A stretch of 64,000 nt of DNA. It comes from Quillaja saponaria (taxonomy: Eukaryota > Streptophyta > Magnoliopsida > Fabales > Quillajaceae). The notes under the pieces are model-generated. The model was not told the origin of the DNA and did not search any database. It saw nothing but the letters and a program-made list of their open reading frames with translations. The stretch spans positions 18,635,001 through 18,699,000 of the forward strand of contig CM055605.1 in assembly GCA_029379385.1 (NCBI GenBank), written 5' to 3'. Shown here piece after piece: positions 23,954 through 36,510 of this stretch. How positions within the stretch are numbered: position 1 is the first letter of the stretch; every line of letters starts with the position of its first letter. The position numbers and the translations under genes were made by a program.

Positions 23954-24180
23954 CTCTTTAACGAGTCCACCAACAATGCCTTTGGCGGTTCAGGAAGAAT
24001 GAAACAAACATGAATGAGTAGGAAATGGAAGTACGATGAAAGAGAAGAAAGTAATGTTGGAAAAGTAAAGAAAGAAAGTAGCAGAAACGGAGTATTGAGC
24101 CAAGCACCTCCAGACAATTCTACTTCAGTCAGGTTCCCGGCTGATGTAGACGGCGGCAAACGGGGGACATGGGCTGATAG
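23954..24180 (-). promoter_or_regulatory. 5' leader region of the cofactor E gene, possible 5' UTR intron
   Basis: Upstream of the start codon at 23953 the reverse complement holds a fairly GC-rich leader. A donor-like GGAG|GTGCTTGG near 24108 and an acceptor-like CCGCCAAAG|GCATTG near 23981 could bound a short 5' UTR intron. This is inferred from splice-like words only. Confidence 0.35.
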
Positions 24181-24789
24181 GTATTAGTGTTTCAAAATGA
24201 GTAAATTACAGTCCGTCCTCCCATTAAGTCCAAAATTTGAGAATACTACCCTCTCGAATTCAAAACTAATTATGTTGAAAAATAATTTTCAAAGAAAAAC
24301 TAATTTTTCTTTAAAATATTATATCTTCAAATTTTATCATTTTCAAATAAGTCCCTACTAATATCTCAAACGTAGGTAGAATTATACAATACCCGATTGT
24401 GTTTGTTGGGCATCTAATACCCAACACTTCATCTACTATTAGTGTAAATAAAAAAAATCACAACCATTCATTTTTTTTTTTAATGTATTACCTGAATAAT
24501 TAAAAAATATAATAATTATGTTTTAACCCCAAATTGTCTTTGAATTTACTACATCAACAAACTAAAATAGATTGCCAAAAACATACTATTTTTTCTGACT
24601 CCTAGAGGATCCGCACTGGGCTGAGACGGTGGAGTTAAAAGGTCAGGAGGAGGAAAAGAGGACTATGGTGGTGAAGTTGTAGAGGAGGGTGTTAATGGGG
24701 GTGGCGGTATAGTGGCAGATGCCGGTGGTACAACAACAGGAGATTCACTCGGAGATGGTTATGTTGGTTGACATCCCCTCCACAATTAA
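24181..24789. other. Promoter-side intergenic sequence
   Basis: AT-rich up to about 24600, then less AT-rich (GGTGGAGTTAAAAGG onward). This should contain the cofactor E core promoter. I could not identify a TATA box. The GC-richer end runs into the acyl-activating enzyme fragment and may be part of the same insertion. Confidence 0.4.
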
Positions 24790-25050
24790 AACCAAAAATG
24801 GTTTCTTTCAGCCACACCCAAGATGGGGTGAGAGTCCATGTGCATTCATAGCCTCGAAGAAAAACTCAGAAGGGAAGAATGACAGCAACAATGAGGCCGA
24901 GATTTTGGTGCATTGCCGGAAAAAACATGCTTCATTTTATGGTTCCAAAGAAGCTTGTGTTCATGGCGAAGTTGCCAAAAACTGCAACTGGGAAGATTCA
25001 GAAATTTGAATTAAGGATTAAGGCAAAAGCCATAGTAGTATTCGAAAAGA
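24790..25050 (+). pseudogene. C-terminal fragment of an acyl-activating enzyme (AMP-binding superfamily), frameshifted
   Basis: Matches the last part of plant acyl-activating enzymes (short/medium-chain acyl-CoA synthetases): PHPRWGESPCAFIASKKNSE near 24810-24872, EAEILVHCRKK near 24895-24930, then in another frame NMLHFMVPKKLVFMAKLPKT and ATGKIQKFELRIKAKAI to about 25034. The invariant Lys of the TGK(I/L) motif is present. The frame break falls in the A6 run at about 24921-24926, and one A fewer would restore the reading. No upstream adenylate-forming domain is found, so this is a pseudogene scrap. Confidence 0.85.
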
Positions 25051-26824
25051 TTCCATTCAATACTAGCAAGAAGTTTTTTAACAGCAAAGTCAAGGACAAA
25101 AATGGTGGATATAATCGTAGTGAGCAGCAGAGATTTTGGATATCCACAATCATATTAAATGCTTTACCAGAACTGTGGCATTACTGCAAAGGAAGAGGGT
25201 AACTTGGGGTTTAACTGAAAATATTTAATAAAATTATGGATTAAAACATAAATATAACTTTAATCGGCAAGTTTCTATAACAAGACACCGCTGAGTTGTC
25301 ATCACCACTATTCAACACTTGTTGGGTACATATAACTCACCCAAACATGAAAATAAAATTTATAACATCACTATAAAGTTATAAGTCAAGATTTTACAAA
25401 TAAATCAAAATTTTAAAATTTTCTTTGAAATATATTTTAAATATTAAGAAAATATATTTTATTTCTAGTTTTACCTTTTTATTTTTTTTAAATTAATTTT
25501 TAGGTTCAAAATATTGAATAATTTTTTTCAAAAACAATCATGCAATAAAAATATAAAAAAAACTAATAAATGTGTTATATAATGAAAGAATAAAAATTAA
25601 TAATATATTTTTGTCCTCCCATTTCATAATAATTTTTTTTCTCTTAAAGAAAATTGTTATTTTGAATATTAAATGAATTTATATATATATATATATATAT
25701 ATTTTTAGAAGAATTTATCTTTTAAATACATACAAGTTTGTATTTTAGATTGCACTATCCAATATCGAAATGTAGTGGAAGTTAAAAAATATAATTTCAT
25801 TTATTTTTGACTTTTAATCCATTTTAAGTGCACCTAACATTTTTTTGTAATTTACATAACAATATCCTTATTTTTTAGTCCATATCATAATAAAAATAAA
25901 TAGACAATTCAAGCTTATTTTATTTAATATTAAAACTAAAATTTACTTATATATGTACAAAATATTTTATTAAAAGTAAACAAATTGATTTAAAATATAT
26001 TGATTTAGAACTTAAAAATAAGTGACAATATATGAACAGTTCATGAAAGTTCTTTTATTTTTTTACACAACAATTGCAACTCGGTTTTGATTTCCATAAC
26101 TTGAATTTGACACTTCATTTCACACATATACATTTATAAAAAATATATATACCACCAATAACTTAACTCATGCTCTAACTCTAATCCTCTAGTACTGAAT
26201 TTGAACACCCTAATATACACCAAAAGCAGAAAAACGAAAAAATAAAAAAATGACCAAAAAATTAAGTTCACTTCAATGATTCAGAAAGAAAAGAAGCCTG
26301 TTAAAAGGAATAATCAGTCTTTGCTGTCTTCGTCTTTCTACTTTATTTTCATCCCAAGTTGCTCCCCAGTCTCTCACATGTAAGCATCATTATATTATAA
26401 ACTTAGCTACTTCTAATCCAGCAAGAATTTAACAGCCATACTCAACAGCTTCTGGGGGATAAAAATTTAAGAAAGCTCCACTGAACTATGACACCAAAAT
26501 ACATGCTTCAAGACATGTCTGCGGTCTCCAAGATAGCAAAATAAAAAGAAAAGAGCATTGATGATATTTATGTATAAAAAAGGAAAATATATTATCTACC
26601 AGCAATACAGTTTCAATTCGTTCATAGTTCAAAAAAAGGAATTTCCCAATATTTGGCAACCTCGTAGTTTGGAAGCAATGACAAGCAATGCTAAGGGGAA
26701 AATAGCACTGCAAACCTATTGAATTTGATTTATTTGCTAAAGAAAGGCAGTACTTTTCCGCACTGCCAAAAACAATCAGTCACAACTTCAAAATCATATC
26801 ACAGATTGGAGAATGGAAATTAAA
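25051..26824. other. AT-rich intergenic, downstream of cytochrome c
   Basis: Very AT-rich between 25200 and 26280, with a (TA)n microsatellite at about 25680-25702. No coding signal was seen. The stretch 26300-26824 is somewhat less AT-rich and probably contains the cytochrome c 3' UTR. Confidence 0.5.
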
Positions 26825-29898
<3,074 letters not shown>

Positions 29899-30060
29899 TC
29901 TCAGAGGAATCTCTTTCTTTGCGTTTCCGTCGTTCTTGGATGAAAATGAAAATCTCTGCCAGTGAGCGGCGATGAGTTTTCAAGAGAGAAATAGAATATT
30001 CGAGAGAAAGACAGGGAATAATGACAATGCGTGAACGTGGTGTGTCTAGGGATGGTAATG
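29899..30060 (-). promoter_or_regulatory. Cytochrome c 5' UTR and proximal promoter
   Basis: Sequence directly upstream of the ATG at 29898. The minus strand begins as a purine/pyrimidine-mixed leader and becomes richer in CT toward 30010. No certain TATA box. From about 30045 upstream the sequence is replaced by a transposon end, so the usable promoter may be very short. Confidence 0.4.
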
Positions 30061-30190
30061 GGTTCGGTCCGGGTCGCCCCGACCTGCATCAATACACAGA
30101 CTCATTGTGTCCAAATATTACCCTTTGCCCATGTATTTCCGAATATATCCGAGTGGGTTCAACTTATAACCGAATAAAAGAAATAGTTTC
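30045..30190. repeat. End of a GGGATGGTAATGGGT-type repeat
   Basis: TCTAGGGATGGTAATGGGTT, then CGGTCCGGGTCGCCCCGACC and further pyrimidine blocks, resembles the widespread plant repeat terminus TAGGGATGGCAATGGGTCGGG, which also appears at 46857 and 47299. It lies about 150 bp upstream of the cytochrome c start codon. Confidence 0.55.
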
Positions 30191-30559
30191 AAAAAAGTAC
30201 TAAAATAACTGGCAAAATGATATATAATATTTTTTAAGATAAAAGAAAACACAATAATTATTATACAAGATATTTAAATTTAGTTATATTTTTTCTTAAA
30301 AAATGGCTTGTCTAATGTGCATATGTGGGTTAGTTGGTTTTTTTTTTGTTTTTTTATATTATTTCTATAAAGTTATATATATAAAATAAATAAATTTAAC
30401 ATAAAATAAGAGGCATAATAGGTCTTTTACTTTTATAGTATAGATATATTATATTTATTTACTCACATTTTATTATGTTGTACTTTATATTTAATTGTTC
30501 AAATTTATATTATTTTATTGGCAAATTTTTTAAATATATTTTAGAGTTGTAACTTATGG

Positions 30560-32640
30560 TTAAAAGTAGAATAAAATTATAATTAAAACAAAAAAAAGTG
30601 AATAAAACTTTAATACACATATATATATATAACAAGATTAAATATACACCACAATTCTATTTGACTTTGACTCATCTTGCATTATTGTTTTTCCCATTTA
30701 TTTTTCTGCCCGAGCATCCATCTTCATGCTTCGTTTTCTTTCTCCTTGTTTCTGCCGTTGGTCCCTCCTCTTGCAGCCAAACTGGACATCAGTTTGCAGC
30801 CATCCTTCCTCCTTCATCTCCTTTTCCTTGTCCTAGTCTTGCTCGATTTGAAGTTGGCAGTAGCAGCCGAGAGCTTGCTGCTCTGTTTTAAGCCCTGCAG
30901 CAGCCGAGCCTTGTGACATACCTGCCAGCCGTGAACTCCACCTTGAGGGGCTGTAACTTCCGCGCTTGTGCAGCAGCAGTAGTAGTTTTGGTCTTGGATG
31001 CAGCAGCAGGGGACCTTACCAGAAGTTGCAAACCACCTGGTTGTGCTATGTTCTACCCTTGCAGCAACTGTGCTTTGCTGCAATCCTCTTGTGGTTGTTT
31101 TGGTAAGGTTAATTCATGCATTTGGTGGCTGTTTAAGGGGGGTTTGTAAGCTGCCATAGTTGGCAGTAAAGGGTTCCTTTCAGCAGCCACAATTTGTGTG
31201 GCCGCCCTCCATTGTTTGTTGATAGTTCTTTGATATTATGGTAGTTGATGATTTAAGATTAAGGATTAAAGGAATTGTGAATAACATGGATTAGAAATAA
31301 AGAGCAGAAGTAGAAATTAAATGATTAATGGAAAGAGAAAAGTTTGAATTAGGTTGTATTGATGTTGGATATATGTATAAATAAAGCTTTTAGGTTATTT
31401 TGATTACCTAAATTAAATTAAATTCAAGGTTGACGTTTGGAAAATGAGTAATAGGAGGATGATGAAATTGTGTTGATTTTATTGAAATAGGTATATATTT
31501 ATAAACACATACACATGAAATGAAACTAATCATGCCCTTAAAGTGTTTATTAAAATGTCTAAAAGTGTTTAGTTTTATTAAAATGTCTAAAAGGGATTAG
31601 TTTTAATGCATGAAATATATATATATATAGAGAGAGAGAGAGGTTGACATATATATTTATATATATATAGGTTGAGGAATTAGAGGGTTAACCAAGAAAT
31701 ATATGAAATTTTGAATGCGGTTGATCAATCGACACCTTTAAATCCTAGAAGGAATGACGAACCGAATTCTTAAATTTTGTGAGTGAAAAATGTTATTCTT
31801 TGGTTGTTTGATTATTGTGATTAATTGTTTTTGTGTATTTGTATGAATATATTCATATAGTAATAAATAGAAATGTGTAATGCTATAATTGAGTTAATTG
31901 AATTAAATATTATATTGTCAATCTTTGTATATTAATTAAATTGTGTTTGGTGTGTGACATTGTTTGTAGGTGATAAAGGTCAATAAAACCATTTTATAAT
32001 TGAATAGAATCCGAGTGCATCTAGAATAACCTGATTTGATTATTCGATATTTGATTAAAAATATTCGAGTAATTCAGCCCTGGGGTGAATATATGAGAAG
32101 TTATATTTATGCTTGGTATGTTGAAGCAAAAATGCTTAAAGGAGAATATGTATTTTGTGTGTGGGTACTGAGTTACTCTGATAGACCTTTTATGATACTT
32201 TAATTGATTTGTGCATATATTGGATTATTTGAATTGTATTTGTTTAAATTTACGTTTTTTATATTTACGTACGTATGAAATTGATTTGTTTTGAAATTCA
32301 TGTTATTCTGAAATCATTTGACTTATGTGTTCTATTTATGCATTTTTGTTATTAATATTTTTTGGGTATGTTTTTCACTCACTGAGTCTTTTTGACTCAT
32401 CTTTCGCTTGTTTGTGTTTTATAAATATCAGGATCTCATCAGATGTCACCAACAGACACTTGACTTGCTAATTGTGTTACGACAAGATATATATCTAGGA
32501 TCACATACTTAAAGCCAAAGGGTGAAGTATTGTAGTTATATTAGGACTTTGGGAGTCTAATTTTGTTTTGTATTATAGTTTAATTGTTATTATTTATAGT
32601 ATATATAAAGCAGGGCTCTTTATGAAAATTATTGTTGCTG
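30560..32640 (+). mobile_element. Long LTR-like element, copy A
   Basis: Shares an ordered set of words with 55.3 kb (minus) and 62.8 kb (plus): (TA)n, then AAGATTAAATATACACCA, then TTTGACTT, then a long T/C-rich tract. A later block, TAAACACATACACATGAAAT to TTTATTAAAATGTCTAAAAG (about 31500-31565), matches copy C near 63770. CACTCACTGAGTC near 32373 matches the reverse of copy B near 51930. It has no real protein-coding region; the ORFs at 30598-31149 are composition artefacts of the CT/CAG-rich part. LTR identity is inferred. Confidence 0.55.
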
Positions 32641-34442
32641 TTGACTGGTTGAATGGTTAGTTTATTGCATAACAACAGTACTTCATATAGGGGTGTGCAA
32701 TTGAGCAAATTGGATAGGTTTAATATTCTCACTCGATCCAATCAACTCAGGTTAGTATAAATTTCACCCAAGTTTGAAGTCGGGGTGAAAGAAAATTACA
32801 CCTAGTTTAACATTAAAACTTCAATAAAAAAATTAAAATAATATATATTTAACAATAATATAAATTCTTTTTGGTTTTTTAGAGTATCCCCACACCCAAA
32901 GGGTATGAGTATAATCTCATGCATAATTTTATTTAGAATTCGTGATTGTCCCTCCTTGTAATCATTTTCTTGCTGGCTCGAATCACTAACATTGTAGAGA
33001 CTTCTCAATAGCTAAGCTCAATCGTGTCTTACCACTTAAATCATATATTGTGAATTAAATTCAAATTTAGTGATGTCAATGGATCGGGTCGGGATGGATA
33101 TCTGAGTTGATCTAATGCTAGTATATTGAAGAATATCCAAGTTATTAGATTAGTTTCTTAACTTGGATCGAATCAAGATCCATGGATTGGTGGATCAAGT
33201 TGGATCATCCATGATCCATCTTTTTTTTTTTTTTTTTTACTCTCAAATGTAATTTAAATTTTTTTACATTTGTTTACTTTATGTAGTTTTATGATTGTAC
33301 AACGCTATAAAATAAAGTAAAAAATAATATCTAGAGTTGACAAAGTAGAAGAAATGAAAAATAAAAATAACTTACAATAATATCAATGATGATCTAGAAA
33401 ATTTTACTTAAATAGTCTGTATAAATCTATATAAGAAAATTAAAAACACATAAATTAATAAATTTAAATGTAGCTAATCCATCAGTTTTTGTGTTTTTTT
33501 TTTTTAAGAAGGGAAAAAAAACGGAAGAATAAAACAATTACAAACTAAGCAGCGTTAATCGCTATTCTACACTGCTAAACAACTCCTGTATTGTCAGCTT
33601 CAACTGGGAGCCTAAGAGAATGAGAAACCTGCAGCCATTCAAAATCACTATCCTATCATCCAAAACTAGATTGGCCAAATAGTCAGCCACTTTGTTGCCC
33701 TTGCAATGAATGAGTCATATGAATCTCCCATTCCAAATTCAGCAGTCTAAGAATACTAAGGATCAAAGGTCTATGGGCATTAAGATTACACTCCTCTTCG
33801 TAAATTTAAGAAATTTTATCAATTATTAGCTTAAATAATTATCTAGAAAATTTTATTAATTATTTATGTAAATAGTTGTTACAAGTCTATATAAGAAAAT
33901 TAATTAAAAAATAGAATATTTATTATCTACCATTATCTATTGAATTATAAATAGTTTACTAAAATAATATTTTAAAAATAAATAAATAAATTTATTTTGA
34001 TTTACAATTGGCTCGTATTTTGATTAATGTAAAAATTTCAAAAAGTTGACTAATTTTTTAAATTAATTAAAAAATAGATAGGCTGAATTCATCCTGGTTC
34101 AAATTTAAATGAATCAGATATAATCTAATATGTATGTATGTTACCTTTTATTTGTATTTTCTAGTTATAATAATATTTTTTTTGTGTTAGCAATTACTTT
34201 TTATGATTATTAAAAAGAAAAAGAAAGAAAATATGTTTAAGAATATTAAAAACGGATCGGATCGGGTTATAAAACTTGATCCGCAGAACAATTTACTTTG
34301 GATCGGATCTGATCCACAGGTCGAATTGGATTTGATCCATTGTGAACTATAGGTTCAGTCATCCATTTTTCATATTTTGTTATGTATAAATAATAATTTT
34401 CTAAATATTATAGTAAATAAATTCAGATTTTCAAACCTGGGG
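32641..34442. other. Repeat-rich intergenic DNA upstream of the PPR gene
   Basis: Contains transposon-terminus-like words: TAGGGGTGTGCAATTGAG at about 32688, GATGTCAATGGATCGGGTCG at about 33074, and CGGATCGGATCGGGTTATAA near 34254. The rest is AT-rich with long T and A runs. No gene was recognised. The last 100 bp probably hold the PPR promoter. Confidence 0.45.
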
Positions 34443-34577
34443 ATGACTGACCTTCACGCTTCTTCTAAGAATCGCACAGCCGCTGTCTCTCTGCTCGACG
34501 CCGACGCCGACGCCGACGCCGGAGTAAAACTTTCGGATTGGTCACCTTCTCCAATTCTCTCCGTTTCAGATATTTAA
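34443..34577 (+). other. Upstream ORF (44 codons) in the PPR 5' leader
   Basis: ATG at 34443 opens a 44-codon ORF that stops at 34577, 124 bp before the PPR start codon. It contains a fourfold GACGCC hexamer repeat encoding DADADADA. The stretch is markedly GC-richer than its surroundings, as plant 5' UTRs near start sites can be. Whether it is translated is unknown. Confidence 0.45.
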
Positions 34578-34701
34578 CTTCGACGCCATTAATCTGTTTG
34601 ATCTCCATCTTCAACTTTTACTGAATATACACAAATTTTTTAGTGCGAGACAGACCGATACTACACTTTTTCGATCAAATTTGTGGAATATTGTGATTTC
34701 C

Positions 34702-36219
34702 ATGGAAATTCCAAACCTATTCAAGAAGCTCAGGTACTTGTCAGAACCTCACATTTCTTACTTTCGCTTCTTTCATTCCCAAGTATCATCTCTGTCACCA
34801 GAAACCCTAGCTTCAACGAAAGCTTCTCATAGTCTGTACCATAATTTCAACTCGTTCCACACTGGTTCTTCATCTAATATTACTCTAAACTCCTTTACTT
34901 CTTTAACTGGTAACTCCTCAGTTTTCCCTGTGACATACCCAAATTTTATTGGTGATGATAGAAATGTTCACATGCGCTTCAGATTGTTTTCGGCCTCTAC
35001 TAATGTGTCATCAGCTTCTAGTCTGCTAGAAAAGGTCAGTTCTGCCCAAAATCCACAATTTGCGAATCTGGGTAATAATGAGTTTAGACCATATGCAAAT
35101 CAAATACCAGTTTCTGAGATCATTGACATGATTAAAAGAGATGGGAGTGATCTGGAGTCAAAGTTGAACTCAATGGATATATGTTTATCAAGATCTTCGA
35201 TTATCCAGATTTTCCGAGTCTTGAGTTTTGAAAGAGTGCCTCTATTGCGTTTCTTTGATTGGATTAAAGGTTCACAGCCCCATCTTTCTAATAATTCTGA
35301 GATATGTAATTTGGTTATTGCTAACTGTGGCCGTTTGGGTAATTATGATGCAATGCATGGAATTTTGACTGACTTCAAGCTTAAACAAATTCCAATGACA
35401 CCGAAGGCATTTGGTTTCATACCATGTTTAAGTTCAAACAAAGATTTGATTACGGATTCTGTAAAAAAAGTGATAAAGGTGTTAAATGAGGTTGGAGGGT
35501 CTTGTCAGGCTTCAGGTGTTCATTCATTAATTGAAATGTTCAGCAATTTTGGTTCCTTTGATGCAGCCGAGTACGTGATTGAGATAACTAGAAAGGAGGT
35601 CAGTCGTTATAATGTCTTAATTAGGGAGATGTGCAAGAGATATGATTTTGAACGAGCCAGAAGCTTGCTAAGTAAGATGAAGCAACAAGGTTGTGACCCT
35701 AATGCAAGTACTTATAATTATGTGCTTAGTAGCTTATGTAAAAACGAGAAAATTGGTGAAGCATATGAAGTGCTTGAAGATATGAGAAACATTGAAGTTT
35801 CTCCGGATGCACTATCCTTTGATATCCTTGTTAACCACTTTTGTAGAAATGGAAGATTTGATTTAGCATTGCAATTTATTGATAACATGGTTTCGGATGG
35901 CGTGGAGCCTCGAATTTCAACACATGCTGCTATTATAAAGGCTTTCTTCAAATCGATGAAATATGAGGAGGCATACAAGTATGTAGTTGATGCTGATACC
36001 AAGCATAATTCCTCGAGCAATGCAAATTACAGCTTACTCGCAAGCCTTCATCAGAGGAAAGGAAATGTAAACAAAGCTCTAAAAATACTTTATGAAATGA
36101 TTGAGAAAGGTCTTAAACCATATTTTCCTGTGTACATGAGAGTGTGGAAGCACCTACAAAAAACAGGCAAAGAATCATTGGCATTAGATCTAAAGAGCAG
36201 ATTCAGTAGTGTGAATTAG
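34702..36219 (+). CDS. P-class pentatricopeptide repeat (PPR) protein, probably organelle-targeted
   Basis: Intronless gene of 505 codons plus stop. I chose the ATG at 34702 (MEIPNLFKKLRYLSEP); the longer open frame upstream begins with TTG. The first 60 or so residues are rich in Ser, Thr, Lys and Phe and poor in acidic residues, as in mitochondrial or plastid transit peptides. About five tandem 35-residue PPR motifs fill residues 300-476: SRYNVLIREMCKRYDFERAR, ASTYNYVLSSLCKNEKIGEA, ALSFDILVNHFCRNGRFDLA, ISTHAAIIKAFFKSMKYEEA and NANYSLLASLHQRKGNVNKA begin them. A degenerate earlier one starts at NSEICNLVIANCGRLGNYDA. No E, DYW or SMR domain is present, so RNA editing by a DYW domain is not suggested; RNA stability or splicing is the usual P-class role. 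The exact RNA target cannot be inferred. Confidence 0.93.
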   Translation: MEIPNLFKKLRYLSEPHISYFRFFHSQVSSLSPETLASTKASHSLYHNFNSFHTGSSSNITLNSFTSLTGNSSVFPVTYPNFIGDDRNVHMRFRLFSASTNVSSASSLLEKVSSAQNPQFANLGNNEFRPYANQIPVSEIIDMIKRDGSDLESKLNSMDICLSRSSIIQIFRVLSFERVPLLRFFDWIKGSQPHLSNNSEICNLVIANCGRLGNYDAMHGILTDFKLKQIPMTPKAFGFIPCLSSNKDLITDSVKKVIKVLNEVGGSCQASGVHSLIEMFSNFGSFDAAEYVIEITRKEVSRYNVLIREMCKRYDFERARSLLSKMKQQGCDPNASTYNYVLSSLCKNEKIGEAYEVLEDMRNIEVSPDALSFDILVNHFCRNGRFDLALQFIDNMVSDGVEPRISTHAAIIKAFFKSMKYEEAYKYVVDADTKHNSSSNANYSLLASLHQRKGNVNKALKILYEMIEKGLKPYFPVYMRVWKHLQKTGKESLALDLKSRFSSVN

Positions 36220-36510
36220 AGTTCAAGGAGGGAGACTTGCTGTTTTTATCATGAGATTTATTGTGTTTTAAGATGTTCATGAGAGTGTAGAAGCACCTCT
36301 AGGAAACTGGCAGGAAATCTCTGGCATTCGATTTAAAGATGTTTAAGATTTTTCCATCATGAGATTTGTTATTTTTACAATTTACATGAGAGTGTGGAAG
36401 CACTTCCGTGAAACAGGCTGGGAAACTTTGGCATTAGAGAGCTGTTTCTCCAGCATGAGTTAAAGGTCAAGTATGGACACTGGATATTTGTATTATGATA
36501 TTTGTTATAT
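36130..36510 (+). repeat. Three tandem copies of the PPR gene 3' end
   Basis: The last coding block (CATGAGAGTGTGGAAGCACC, then AAACAGGCA, TTGGCATTAGAT, then GAGATTTATTGT) is at about 36134-36262. Diverged copies follow in the non-coding flank at about 36280-36372 (CATGAGAGTGTAGAAGCACC, AACTGGCAGG, TGGCATTCGAT, ATCATGAGATTTGTT) and 36395-36510 (CATGAGAGTGTGGAAGCACT, AAACAGGCTGG, TTGGCATTAGA, TATGATATTTGTTA). Confidence 0.88.

Noticed and set aside
30598..31149. Overlapping plus and minus ORFs in a T/C- and CAG-rich segment
   Set aside because: The same composition recurs in copies B and C of the long LTR-like element, so the open frames follow from base bias.
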